The notes under the pieces were generated by a model. That model searched no databases, was not told where the DNA came from, and worked only from the letters and a program-made list of their open reading frames with translations. A stretch of DNA of 64,000 bases from Microcoleus vaginatus PCC 9802 (GTDB taxonomy: Bacteria > Cyanobacteriota > Cyanobacteriia > Cyanobacteriales > Microcoleaceae), in assembly GCA_022701275.1 (NCBI GenBank), contig CP031740.1, forward strand, positions 3,111,001 to 3,175,000, read 5' to 3'. Made by a program: the position numbers and the translations under genes. Every line of letters begins with the position of its first letter. The first letter of the stretch is position 1. Positions 53,787 through 62,779 of this stretch are shown one piece after another.

Positions 53787-55412
53787 GTGGCAGAGCGGTT
53801 TCCCAAAGGATCGATATTATCGGTGATATCCTCGTCGATATCCTCTCCCAACTCCGGCTCAAAGCAGCCTAAGCCCGGCAAAGCAAGTCCGTCTGGCAAC
53901 TCGGGTCGCCGCCGCCCTCCGCAACCGCAAAACGCCAATTCAGAAATTCGATCGCCCGAACCAGCGACTTTGCCACTGCAACAGGGCCGCGGCAGCAGAA
54001 TTGGAGCCAATTCTCCCACATCTTCGGAAGAATTTACTACACAAGACTTTTTATCCGATCCCCGATCGGCAATTAACCCCAGAAAACCCAGAACCAGCAA
54101 AACTCCGCAGTCGAAGACTCGCCAACCAGGCAAAAAAGGTCTCGCTGCTGTCGATATGTTCGAGTTTCCGAACCCGAATCTGGAGCGGGAAAATGTGAGT
54201 TCGATCGCCAGCAATCCCAACAGCCAGCTCCCAACTGCCACTCCCCCTGCAACCCGTGGAAGTCGTCCCAGCTCGCCCCCAGTTCGCATTTCAGACACGG
54301 TAATCCCCGCAGATGCCAAAAAACCCCCCCTGCCTAAACCGCGCCCACAAGCGAGTCCGAGACCGGGTAAACGCTCTGCACCTCGGAGCGTACCGCCGTT
54401 GGTGTATGCTACTCGCTTGCTGATTTTGGGAGTTGGGATAGCGGTGATTTGCGGTACGCTGCTGTCGGTGGTAAATGCTGTGAGTCGAGCATCCACTGTA
54501 GCGACAGAAGAACAAACCAGCACAGGGCAGAACAACCCAGCCGATAGCGCATCTGCGGCACCCGCAGCCCCAGAAGTGCTGCAACTGAATCAAGAATTAG
54601 GAGCTTTGAAAACGCAAGTTCAGGTTTTAGCAACAGAAAATCCTAGTTTGACAGCCGGAATATTTCTAGTCGATTTAGATACTGGAAGCTACCTAAATTT
54701 TAATGGCGATACTGCTGTTGCTTCAGCTAGCACAATTAAAGTGCCAATTTTAGTAGCTTTTTTCCAAGCAGTAGATGAGGGCAAAGTGCAGTTAGATCAG
54801 ATGCTGACGCTGAAGTCCGAACACATTGTCGGCGGTTCTGGGGAGATGCAAGATCAGGCTCCTGGGAAGAAGTATTCGGCTTTGGAAGTTGCCCAAAATA
54901 TGATTGTTGTCAGCGACAATACGGCGACAAATATGATGATTGAGTTGTTGGGAGGTGCTGAGGTTTTGAATCAGCATTTTGCAAATTGGGGTTTGAGTAC
55001 CACGGTTCTGCGTAATAATTTGCCCGATTTGGAGGGAACTAATACTACCAGTCCGAAGGATTTGATTAATATCATAGCCCAGGTCGATCGGGGTAATTTG
55101 GTATCGGTGAAATCGCGCGATCGCATTTTGCAAATCATGCGCCAAACTCAAAACGCTTCTTTGCTGCCGAAAGGTTTAGGCGAAGGTTCGGTTATTGCTC
55201 ACAAAACCGGCAACATTGATACAATGCTAGCGGATGCGGGGATGGTGGATTTGCCGAACGGTAAGCGTTATTTAGTGGCGGTGATGGTGAAGCATTCACC
55301 GGAAACGGAGAAGCCAGCTCAAACATTGATTCGGGAGATTTCTCGGATTAGTTACCGCTATTTGAACGGTGAGGAAACCCCAGCCGATTCACAAGTGAAA
55401 ATTAAAAATTGA
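53787..55412 (+). CDS. Membrane-anchored beta-lactamase-like serine hydrolase
   Basis: A 541-residue protein. Residues 1-200 are a Pro/Ser/Arg-rich disordered cytoplasmic region; a single membrane helix is near 208-228 (RLLILGVGIAVICGTLLSVV); then a class A beta-lactamase-like domain with STIK (SxxK), SDN (VVSDNTAT) and HKTGN (KTG). The three active-site motifs are intact. Cyanobacterial homologues are usually of unknown substrate and are more likely peptidoglycan-directed than true drug-hydrolysing enzymes. GTG 53787 has GAAGGAG upstream. Confidence 0.86.
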   Translation: MAERFPKGSILSVISSSISSPNSGSKQPKPGKASPSGNSGRRRPPQPQNANSEIRSPEPATLPLQQGRGSRIGANSPTSSEEFTTQDFLSDPRSAINPRKPRTSKTPQSKTRQPGKKGLAAVDMFEFPNPNLERENVSSIASNPNSQLPTATPPATRGSRPSSPPVRISDTVIPADAKKPPLPKPRPQASPRPGKRSAPRSVPPLVYATRLLILGVGIAVICGTLLSVVNAVSRASTVATEEQTSTGQNNPADSASAAPAAPEVLQLNQELGALKTQVQVLATENPSLTAGIFLVDLDTGSYLNFNGDTAVASASTIKVPILVAFFQAVDEGKVQLDQMLTLKSEHIVGGSGEMQDQAPGKKYSALEVAQNMIVVSDNTATNMMIELLGGAEVLNQHFANWGLSTTVLRNNLPDLEGTNTTSPKDLINIIAQVDRGNLVSVKSRDRILQIMRQTQNASLLPKGLGEGSVIAHKTGNIDTMLADAGMVDLPNGKRYLVAVMVKHSPETEKPAQTLIREISRISYRYLNGEETPADSQVKIKN

Positions 55413-55477
55413 AAATTCAACCGGGTTTTTTCGGGCAAGTGTTGTAGACTTTATCAAACTATAAATCAGTTTGTATT

Positions 55478-55879
55478 ATGAAACTAAACATTCGACTTGC
55501 TTGTCTGGTAGCGCTCTCAACTTTAGCCGTTGGAGTCTCCCCCGCCTTGAGTAATGCTAATCCTGCTCCTGAATATGAGACCGACGGCGCGAGAGTGATC
55601 AACAATAATATCGAACTCAATCGGGCAAAAAACTTAGCCCGTCAAGCAGCAGAAAGGGCTAATGGGGGTTTAGGCAACTATCGAGCTGAAGCTTCTATGC
55701 ACGGTACTTCTAAGGAATCGCCGTTTGTTGACAATGGCGATGGAACTTGGACTTTTACTTTTAAGGGTTCCAAGCCTGGTTCGTCTGTCTATACTGTAGA
55801 AACGGTTGTTACGGTTTCCCAAGATGGCCGAATCAGAGTTGATTACAATGGGCGAATCCGCGACTCAAGCGGAATTTAA
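55478..55879 (+). CDS. Secreted protein, function unknown
   Basis: A 133-residue protein with a signal peptide (LACLVALSTLAVGVSPALS, cleavage near residue 26) and a small mature domain with DGARVINNNIELNRAKNLARQAAERANGG and a beta-rich end (DGTWTFTFKGSKPGSS, VETVVTVSQDGRIRVDYNG). No cysteine in the mature part. It follows the serine hydrolase by 65 bases on the same strand. I do not recognise the family. Confidence 0.78.
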   Translation: MKLNIRLACLVALSTLAVGVSPALSNANPAPEYETDGARVINNNIELNRAKNLARQAAERANGGLGNYRAEASMHGTSKESPFVDNGDGTWTFTFKGSKPGSSVYTVETVVTVSQDGRIRVDYNGRIRDSSGI

Positions 55880-55909
55880 CAATACTTGCGACTTACTCAC
55901 CGGTGCCGA

Positions 55910-55971
55910 GAAACCGGGTTTTTCACGAAATACTTTGTTACAGCCCCAGAAACGGTAAAAAACCCGGTTTC
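55910..55971. repeat. AAACCGGG-type inverted repeat
   Basis: GAAACCGGGTTTTT (55910-55923) and AAAAACCCGGTTTC (55958-55971) are perfect inverted repeats of 14 bases, close after the preceding gene. With T-runs on each side it can terminate transcription in both directions. The same word occurs in hairpins at 30.06 and 45.7 kb, indicating a dispersed family. Confidence 0.7.
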
Positions 55972-56226
55972 TTCGTCTTGATGCGTCCAGGGCTGAATTT
56001 GTGGAATAGCGATCGCCCGAGTAGAGAAATCATTGATTAAGCTTTCGTCGCGGGTGATCCGCGCAACATTCTTTCGGTACTGAGATCGCGATCGATTTCT
56101 TCTCAAGGAATGCCGTAACCACCGCCGCATACTTGCCACTTCTGGCGCTGTGCGGGTGTCGCTTTCAGCAATGGGGGATAGCAAAGTAGAGGTACGGTAA
56201 TGGTTGGCCCATCCATCAAATCGAGG

Positions 56227-56448
56227 CTAATAGTTTCGATTTCGCCATCCCGAATCCCACTCAATATTACAGTCAGGACAGTAGTAGTGAATAGCTGGCT
56301 TTGCCTCTTTCACTGCTGAAAGTTTACGATTACATCTTGGGCATAGGTAGTAAACAAAAGAAACAAAAATTGATGCAGCACTTGCAAATCCAACAATAAC
56401 TGCTCTGGTGATAACATTAGGGTAGGCAGGCAATTTATCTCCACCCAT
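56227..56448 (-). CDS. Small membrane protein with a zinc-ribbon-like tail
   Basis: 73 residues: a membrane helix near residues 15-35 (AVIVGFASAASIFVSFVYYL) followed by CPRC...CPDC with about 22 residues between the pairs, a zinc-ribbon pattern. A start at ATG 56446-56448 is plausible. No partner gene is apparent. Function unknown. Confidence 0.6.
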   Translation of the reverse strand: MGGDKLPAYPNVITRAVIVGFASAASIFVSFVYYLCPRCNRKLSAVKEAKPAIHYYCPDCNIEWDSGWRNRNY

Positions 56449-56917
56449 AATTGCCTAAACTAATACTCCACTAATTACGAGCACGAAGACGCCTCCCGCT
56501 ATTAGAGTTCCTTTAATGAAACTTCGAGCAACTCTAATTTCACGCTTCATCAAGGCTAATCAAATTTCTACAGGAATGAAGGCTAACTGCTTACCTTAAA
56601 TCTCACCAACCTTAAGATTTATTAAAATTTGTTGTTTTCTACTCCAACAAATTAGCATTTAACTATTGATTGTACTGCAATAATAATTGTACAATAGCCT
56701 GATTGTGACATCTTACTTTATATCGATAATGGATGCTTGCCTAGTACAAGGTTTATTGGTGGGGCACTGACGCTCGTCAGAGATGAATAGCGCCCCTAAT
56801 CTTTCGGCTGTTCCCCCAACAGATGCACTTTGCATTATGGAGCGTCGATGTCTATTAACGACGGTTTGCAGATGTTTTTAGATATATCGGCACTCTTGAG
56901 AGGTCTTTTTCTAGGAA
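56449..56917. other. 469-base gap, no gene recognised
   Basis: Between the small membrane protein and obgE. The strand reads TTTGCATTATGGAGCGTCGATG near 56830 without a supported frame; no repeat or RNA motif was found. The obgE 3' end starts at 56918. Confidence 0.4.
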
Positions 56918-57958
56918 CTACAAGACTCCGACTGCTGACAGCGCCTCCGCCTCTTTCTCGTTCATGTCGTCGAGTTTTTGCCAAACTTGCTGCATCAATT
57001 CATCCAATCCAACTCTACTAACGGCGGAAATCAACAAAACAGGAGCGCCACTAATTTCTTTAAGTCGGCTGATTAAATTACCGATTTCTTCGCTTTCCAG
57101 GTCGATCGCATCTACTTTATTAAAAGCCAAAATCTGCGGTTTATCGGCTAAACCACGCCTGTAAGCCTTCAATTCTTCCTGAATTGTGACATAATTGGCG
57201 ATCGGATCTTCATCCGTAACATCGATCAAATGCAGCAACAACCGAGTCCGCTCAATGTGCCGCAAAAACTCGTAACCCAAACCAGCACCTTCGTGAGCTC
57301 CCTCAATCAATCCCGGAATGTCTGCAAACACCGTACCGTCGCCAGTCGGTTTTTTGACTACGCCCAAATTTGGTACTAAAGTTGTAAACGGATAATCTGC
57401 TATCTTGGGGCGAGCTGCAGACAAAGCAGAAATTAAAGTGGATTTGCCAGCATTCGGCAGCCCGAGAATTCCCACTTCAGCTAATAGCTTCAATTCCAAA
57501 CGCAAAAACTTGTGTTCTCCTTCTTTTCCCGGCATCGCATAATCTGGAGCGCGGTTAGAATTAGTCAAAAAACACTTATTGCCCAAACCGCCTTTGCCGC
57601 CTTGGGCAACGCAAAAAGTCTGTCCCGGTGTTACTAAATCTGCTAAGATTGCCTGAGTTTCCGCGTCGTAAACAACTGTACCGCAGGGAACTTCGATCGT
57701 GCGATCTTCCCCAGAAGCCCCAGTCATATTTTTCGGCGCGCCCCGCTTCCCGTCTTCGGCTTTAAAAATCCGGTTGTACTGAAAATCTAGCAGCGTTTGC
57801 AGACTTTCCACCGCTACCATAAACACAGAACCGCCCCGCCCGCCGGTGCCGCCACTGGGCCCGCCCGCGGGTACATACTTTTCTCTGCGAAAAGCTACCA
57901 TACCGTCGCCGCCTTTGCCGGCTGCGACTTGAATATCTGCTCGATCGATAAATTGCAT
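56918..57958 (-). CDS. obgE: GTPase ObgE/CgtA
   Basis: A 346-residue ribosome-associated GTPase. The Obg fold at the N-terminus has GKGGDGMVAFRREKYVPAGGPSGG and KCFLTNSNRAPDYAMPGKEGE; the G domain has GLPNAGKST (G1), DIPGLIEGAHEGAGLG (G3) and NKVD (G4). It helps late 50S assembly and stress signalling. No C-terminal OCT extension is seen, as in most cyanobacteria. ATG 57956-57958. Confidence 0.95.
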   Translation of the reverse strand: MQFIDRADIQVAAGKGGDGMVAFRREKYVPAGGPSGGTGGRGGSVFMVAVESLQTLLDFQYNRIFKAEDGKRGAPKNMTGASGEDRTIEVPCGTVVYDAETQAILADLVTPGQTFCVAQGGKGGLGNKCFLTNSNRAPDYAMPGKEGEHKFLRLELKLLAEVGILGLPNAGKSTLISALSAARPKIADYPFTTLVPNLGVVKKPTGDGTVFADIPGLIEGAHEGAGLGYEFLRHIERTRLLLHLIDVTDEDPIANYVTIQEELKAYRRGLADKPQILAFNKVDAIDLESEEIGNLISRLKEISGAPVLLISAVSRVGLDELMQQVWQKLDDMNEKEAEALSAVGVL

Positions 57959-58535
57959 AATTTAGTCAGTAGTCAATAGTCAGTAGTCAATAGTCATTAC
58001 TTATTATGATACCAGATCCAAGTACCATATTCCCATTTTCCTTCCGTCCGCGTCGGCCGACGAAAGCCAAGTTTAGCCGCCATTTACTGTTGCCGGAGAA
58101 ATATAATTATACCAATTCTGAAAAGTAGTGCAGAGCGAGAGATTCTACCAGAGCATCTGTAGGGAAACAGCACTGCCGTGTCCGGCTCCTAAATCTGCTT
58201 TTAATAATTTGTATAAGATTGAGAATTGTACCAAAACTTTTGTTTAATTAGTATTATCAAAGCCGATTTAATAATAGCAGGACACTCGCACAAAAACTGA
58301 ATAAGCCCGATTTTTATAAGGGGGCGGATAGCTGTAAAAAGGTTTTTTTGTGGAAAAATTGGGTTTCTAAATCATCGCAAATCCTCTACAGCAAATTAGC
58401 CATTGCTAATTACACGAGTTCTGCAAATACGGATTTAACGTGCTAACTATAGCGGAAAACTGCTTGTGGGCGCACCCTACAGATAGAGGTTCTGCGCCCA
58501 GGAACGAATTAGCAATTCGCAATTACCCTCTCCTA
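57959..58535. repeat. 577-base gap with heptamer repeats
   Basis: 57962-57997 holds five AGTCA(A/G)T-type heptamers right upstream of obgE. Further on are GTAGGGAAACAGCAC (related to repeats at 51.34 and 21.69 kb) and an unremarkable AT-rich stretch. No gene is supported. Confidence 0.6.
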
Positions 58536-59432
58536 CTAACAATATGACGATACATCTTCCTTACATTCATCTGCCAAATAGCAGAGAGCTCGAAAGCGCA
58601 TCCCCACCAACTGTTCGTAAAGTGGGTTAATCTGGCACATCGCCGGAATGTGGACGATTTTGCGACCAAATAACACGACATCTCGCTCAAATGGACACTG
58701 GGGCGGAATAATTTTACAGACAAAGTGTGCCAATTTGGGGTCGTGAATTTCCCAGCCGTCAAGCCAGTCTTTGACGGGTTGCAGGACATTTTTGTGGTGA
58801 GGTTTAGGTAGCCGAGATGAAAGGGGTGTTCCGGCGGCGGGGGCGACATTCGCATCAAAGACTATTTGGCTGCTGGGCCCCTGCGGATCATCGCACTTGC
58901 TGTCTTCGATGGTGTGTCGCAGAGCTTCGAGCGCCTCTACATTGTGCCCCAAAGCTGTGCAAAACTTATAGATTACCTCGTCTTCGCTGAGCGAGTAGGT
59001 ACCGTCTGCCAAGGCTACCATGACTGCTGTCCTCAAAAAATCCTCGCCTTTGGCGGTGTCTTCCCCTAACACAGCGGCTAATTCCTCTGGCGCAATAGGT
59101 TCAAAACCCGCCTCAAAAGATACCGGGTGTAGTTCATCCTGAGTTAGATTTGCAATCATTTTTTGCTCGTCTTCGTCAAAGTTGCCGTCTGCCCAAGCAA
59201 TTGTCAGCAATCCCCGCAGCCAAGCAGTAATCTCTTCATTTGTGCAGGAAGATTTAGCGTTACTCATTAGCATTTCCACTTGGATGTACCAGTCAATTTG
59301 TTCGTTTACAGCGGGCTCAATATTCCCCTCCCAATAATTTTTACTGGTTTTTTGGTCGATGGATGATCTATTTGTGGAAGGTTTGTGCCCGAAGATTGCT
59401 CCAAACGCTTGTAGTGGACGTGTTAAAAGCAT
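58536..59432 (-). CDS. TerB-like / Mo-dependent nitrogenase C-terminal-domain protein
   Basis: A 298-residue protein. Residues 65-170 form a TerB-type all-helical domain with metal-binding-like acidic motifs (LTIAWADGNFDEDEQKMIANL; MVALADGTYSLSEDEVIYKF). Residues 210-298 match the Mo-dependent nitrogenase C-terminal domain (DWLDGWEIHDPKLAHFVCKIIPPQCPFERDV; MCQINPLYEQLVGMRFRALCYLADEC). The domain is widespread in cyanobacteria, including non-fixers, so it does not show nitrogen fixation. An internal start at residue 53 is possible. Function unknown. Confidence 0.85.
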   Translation of the reverse strand: MLLTRPLQAFGAIFGHKPSTNRSSIDQKTSKNYWEGNIEPAVNEQIDWYIQVEMLMSNAKSSCTNEEITAWLRGLLTIAWADGNFDEDEQKMIANLTQDELHPVSFEAGFEPIAPEELAAVLGEDTAKGEDFLRTAVMVALADGTYSLSEDEVIYKFCTALGHNVEALEALRHTIEDSKCDDPQGPSSQIVFDANVAPAAGTPLSSRLPKPHHKNVLQPVKDWLDGWEIHDPKLAHFVCKIIPPQCPFERDVVLFGRKIVHIPAMCQINPLYEQLVGMRFRALCYLADECKEDVSSYC

Positions 59433-59849
59433 ATTTGTTTCTCAGCAGCATCGCTTACTAGCGAGCTAATCTATTGGCTAATCCTATTCCCTAAAAAGTC
59501 ATCTATCGGGAGGAATAGGTTGGTTGAATTCATCTTAACTCTAGTTGCACCCATCGAGATGACGATCGAATTTTATGCAAACCCGATGGTCATTAGCAAC
59601 CCAATTTTTCGCAACAAATAAAAGGTTTGCAAGCGTTGGATCTAATCAGACACTGGGTTTGTCACCCAGGGACGATCGAACTTCGCTCTCTTTACATTTT
59701 AATATATATTTTTGTAAATTTTTCTGTGCCGGCTGCACAATATTAACAGCGAGCCGGCTTTAAGCTGTTGAAATAAAAATATAAGAGGAAACTGTTACCG
59801 CCTGTCAAGGGTTGTGATTGCTGTGTCCGTCTAGAAATGATAGATTTTT
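59433..59849. other. 417-base gap, no gene recognised
   Basis: A CTGGGTTTGTCACCCAG hairpin near 59657 is the only clear structure. No tRNA or coding frame was found. The flanking genes are both on the minus strand, so the promoter of the TerB-like gene should lie here. Confidence 0.4.
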
Positions 59850-60923
59850 TTAACTTCGGCGACACAAAATCCAGCGCAATTCCATTGGCGGGCGTCCGTT
59901 TGCCATCGGGAAGACATCTCGACCGGTGGCCCAACTGGGAAACCAGGGCGTCGGCGGCCAGGCTCCTTCTGGCAGGTGGTGGCGTTCGTACTCAAACACC
60001 AATTCGTCGGATATTTGGACTAAGGGCAACCCTTCCATTGCGGTGGCGAGTTCTTGGGGCGTAAATAAAGTAGACCAGGAGAGTTGGGCAACTTGTCGCA
60101 CGAGGGCATCAGGCTGGTAGTCGCCGACGGTTAAAAACGTGCTGAACAGCAACAGGCCTCCCGGAGACAGGGAATCGCACATTTTAGCGAGGAAAAGCCG
60201 TACTTGATCGCTGTCTCGAAAATGTGAGATGACTTCGGCGGCAACTGCCAACTGGTAGCGGGCCGGTTTCATCCGCATTAAGGGGTCGAGCACATCGCCT
60301 TCAGTCACTGTCACGGGAAGATTTTCGGCTGTTACTGCAGCTTTCAATTGTTCTGCAAAAGCTGGAGTTAGTTCGATCGCATCCACAGAATAGCCCAATC
60401 TCGCCAGCGGCAAGGTATTGCGGCCTGTACCAGCCCCCACGTCCAAAATCCGCACTCGATCGGGCGTACCCAATTTAGCAGCCGTTGCCATCAATTTTGC
60501 GTCTGGATGAGAACCGAAAAGCGGAGGTTCTCTGGTGTCTACCCAGCTTTTGTACTGTTCTCCAACTGTTGAGGTAGTAACAATCACTTTGCAGGCTAAA
60601 CCGGTTTGCGGCGGCTGCACTGACTCGTATTGCAGGATCAACATCGATGCTGTGGAGGTGCGGTAGCCTTGTTCTAACTTGGTGGCTAAAAGCTTGCTGA
60701 GTTCGTCTCTGCGGTCTTCGGGCAGGGGTCTGTCGAGAGTGCTAAATAGCTTTTCTATCGACTTGAGATAGTGGCTTAGCATTCCCGGTACGCAGGGGAA
60801 AATTAATTCTCCGCGAGCGTTTATGCGAGTATTAATTTTGTAGAGGATAGCTTGCTGGAGAATGTCGGGATTTACTACCAGCGGTAGCTGTTCGGTCTGG
60901 TTGATTGTACTTTCGGCGCCCAT
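59850..60923 (-). CDS. SAM-dependent methyltransferase
   Basis: A 357-residue class I methyltransferase. An N-terminal helical region (residues 1-110, INTRINARGELIFPCVPGMLSHYLKSIEKLF) precedes the Rossmann core with motif I ILDVGAGTGRNTLPLARLG, motif II AIELTPAFAEQL and EGDVLDPL. The substrate cannot be told; the N-terminal part is shared with other cyanobacterial homologues. ATG 60921-60923. It lies 0.4 kb from PSRP-3 on the same strand. Confidence 0.87.
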   Translation of the reverse strand: MGAESTINQTEQLPLVVNPDILQQAILYKINTRINARGELIFPCVPGMLSHYLKSIEKLFSTLDRPLPEDRRDELSKLLATKLEQGYRTSTASMLILQYESVQPPQTGLACKVIVTTSTVGEQYKSWVDTREPPLFGSHPDAKLMATAAKLGTPDRVRILDVGAGTGRNTLPLARLGYSVDAIELTPAFAEQLKAAVTAENLPVTVTEGDVLDPLMRMKPARYQLAVAAEVISHFRDSDQVRLFLAKMCDSLSPGGLLLFSTFLTVGDYQPDALVRQVAQLSWSTLFTPQELATAMEGLPLVQISDELVFEYERHHLPEGAWPPTPWFPSWATGRDVFPMANGRPPMELRWILCRRS

Positions 60924-61310
60924 AGATTCCGCGAAGAAGTCATTAGTTATTAGTCATTAGTCATTAGTCAGAGGGAAGGCTGTTGAGAGCTGACTGTACA
61001 ATTCAAGAGTATAAAAAAGCCGATTTTAGATTTATTTGGTTTGGTTGCTTAGTCTTTTTAGACTCTATAAAATTAGATTTGAGAGCTTTATTTTGGATAA
61101 ATCTCAAATCTCAAATCTCAAATCGACCAAGCCCAAAACCCGAGTAGATCCCAAAATCGGAGTTAGTATCAATATAAGCTGTAGCGCATTTAAATTGTAT
61201 GTTTCACGGCGAGGTGGAAAAAGCGTCAAATCCTCTCGCCTTCTCCCCTCTCTCCTTCCCCTCGTCAGCCATAACAGGCAATGTATATGGGTAGCAAATT
61301 AAAGCTGGGC
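60924..61310. repeat. 387-base gap with heptamer repeats and a fragment of the 87-base element
   Basis: 60939-60971 carries ATTAGTC heptamers; 61095-61125 carries TCTCAAA heptamers; GCGCATTTAAATTG at 61184-61197 with its left flank repeats the left end of the nested element at 11.66 kb. No right end was seen, so this is a partial copy. No gene is supported. Confidence 0.65.
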
Positions 61311-61610
61311 TTAGTTGCTGCCGGTAAAAGTCACTTGGGGGAATCTTGACTGAGCTTCAGTCATCGGGCGCCGTCTGCCTTCTTCTTGCCAGTAGTTGAT
61401 GACTTCTGTCGCTTGGTTGAGGATTTCGACGCGATCGTTATCAGCAATCCAGTGTTTGGCTTCGAGTTCGTTTTTGAGGTCTTCCCACGCATCTTTGCGA
61501 GGCCAGAAAAAGTAGGATGTCAGCGGGCTAGTTCCTTTGCCGACAACTTGGTCAACGGCGAGGGCAACATTCTCTTCTAGCCAGAGAACTTTTAAGATGA
61601 ACTTGGACAA
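61311..61610 (-). CDS. Ribosomal protein PSRP-3 (Ycf65)
   Basis: A 99-residue protein: [47 protein letters not shown], then [12 protein letters not shown] and FPQVTFTGS at the end. This is the plastid/cyanobacterial-specific 30S ribosomal protein 3 (Ycf65), known only from cyanobacteria and plastids. Full length. ATG 61608-61610. No neighbours in an operon. Confidence 0.96.
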   Translation of the reverse strand: MSKFILKVLWLEENVALAVDQVVGKGTSPLTSYFFWPRKDAWEDLKNELEAKHWIADNDRVEILNQATEVINYWQEEGRRRPMTEAQSRFPQVTFTGSN

Positions 61611-61799
61611 GCAAACCTCCAGGGTTCCGATCGAACTTGTTAAAAATTTCTACAATCGCTAAGCGTAGCACACTCTGTTCGATAATTAATCATCGGCCAT
61701 GAAAAGTTTTGTGGCGCGGCTGGTTTTAGCGCCACTCAGGGGCTGGGAACAGATAAAATTTGGGTTCTCACCCGCCCTAGGTACAAGGATGGTTAAGTT

Positions 61800-62588
61800 G
61801 TGAACAGAGTTATTTTAGTCTTCGACATTGACGGTGTGGTGCGGGACGTGTCCGGTTCCTATCGGCGGGCGATCGCCGATGCGGTGGAGCATTTCACGGC
61901 GGGTGCTTTTCGCCCGAATTCTCTCGATATCGACTCTCTGAAGTCTGAGGGAGTGTGGAATAATGACTGGCAGGCGTCTTTCGAGTTAGTTTGCCGTTAT
62001 TTTGAGGGGATTGGGCGATCGAGAAACCAACTCGCTCTCAACTATGACGAATTAGTGGCTTTTTTCCAAAGTCGCTATCGCGGGCCTGACGAGGAAAATT
62101 GGACTGGTTACATTTGTACCGAACCCCTGCTTTTAAGTCCGGCTTACCTGGAAAATTTAACAGTTGAGGGCATTGTTTGGGGCTTTTTTAGCGGGGCGAT
62201 GCGGGATGAAGCTGCTTATGTTTTGTCAGGGAAACTGAGTTTAAATTCCCCCGTGTTGGTGGCGATGGAAGATGCACCGGGAAAACCCGATCCGGCTGGA
62301 CTTTTCGCGGCAATTGAACAGTTGGAAAACCTGCACGGTTTAGAAAAAAATTTGCCCGTGATTTACGCGGGAGATACTGTTGCCGATATTTACACGGTTG
62401 TGAATGCGCGGGAAGTGCAACCAAATCGGGTTTGGCTGGGGACTGGAATTTTGCCACCTCATGTTTTGGATGATTCGGTGCGCTGCGATGCTTATGCTGC
62501 AGCGCTGAAAACTGCTGGTGCAGCAGCGGTTTTCAGGAATGTCGAAGAGTTGACGGCTGCGCGGATTCGAGAATTAGTCAATTGTTAG
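61800..62588 (+). CDS. HAD-family hydrolase (TIGR01548-type)
   Basis: A 262-residue HAD phosphatase: FDIDGVVRDVSGSYRRAI (DxD nucleophile), FFSGA (motif II Ser), MEDAPGKPDP (motif III Lys) and VIYAGDTVADI (motif IV Asp). The FDIDGVVRDVSGSYRRAI form is typical of the TIGR01548 subfamily found in cyanobacteria. Substrate unknown. Start is GTG 61800 (MNRVILV). Its last codons and stop lie within a heptamer-repeat stretch. Confidence 0.88.
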   Translation: MNRVILVFDIDGVVRDVSGSYRRAIADAVEHFTAGAFRPNSLDIDSLKSEGVWNNDWQASFELVCRYFEGIGRSRNQLALNYDELVAFFQSRYRGPDEENWTGYICTEPLLLSPAYLENLTVEGIVWGFFSGAMRDEAAYVLSGKLSLNSPVLVAMEDAPGKPDPAGLFAAIEQLENLHGLEKNLPVIYAGDTVADIYTVVNAREVQPNRVWLGTGILPPHVLDDSVRCDAYAAALKTAGAAAVFRNVEELTAARIRELVNC

Positions 62589-62755
62589 TTGTTAGTTGTC
62601 AGTTGTCAGTTGTTATACCAATCCTAAACATTTGTGAATTTCTTACTCCCTCCCCTTGCTAAGGGGAGGGTTGGGGTGGGGTAAAAATTTACGACCCCTA
62701 CAAGGATTGCTATAGTTATCGAAATAACCAATAACCAATAACCAATAACCAATGA
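62575..62755. repeat. Two heptamer tandem-repeat blocks between HAD and TPR genes
   Basis: TTGT(T/C)AG heptamers at 62577-62615 run through the HAD stop codon. AATAACC heptamers at 62724-62752 precede the TPR gene's end. Between them GGGGAGGGTTGGGGTGG is a G-rich stretch. Repeats like these recur throughout this window. Confidence 0.75.
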
Positions 62756-62779
62756 CAACCGCCAACTTTCCCTTTGAGA

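Noticed and set aside
54001..54598. Long frames opposite the serine hydrolase (minus strand, 53702-54593)
   Set aside because: They are opposite a gene with intact SxxK, SDN and KTG motifs; the Gly/Arg-rich composition is that of a shadow.
55897..56184. 95-residue minus-strand frame (MLSPIAESDTRTAPEV...)
   Set aside because: It runs over the AAACCGGG inverted repeat and is Arg-rich as expected of a shadow frame; no motif or homologous family was recognised.
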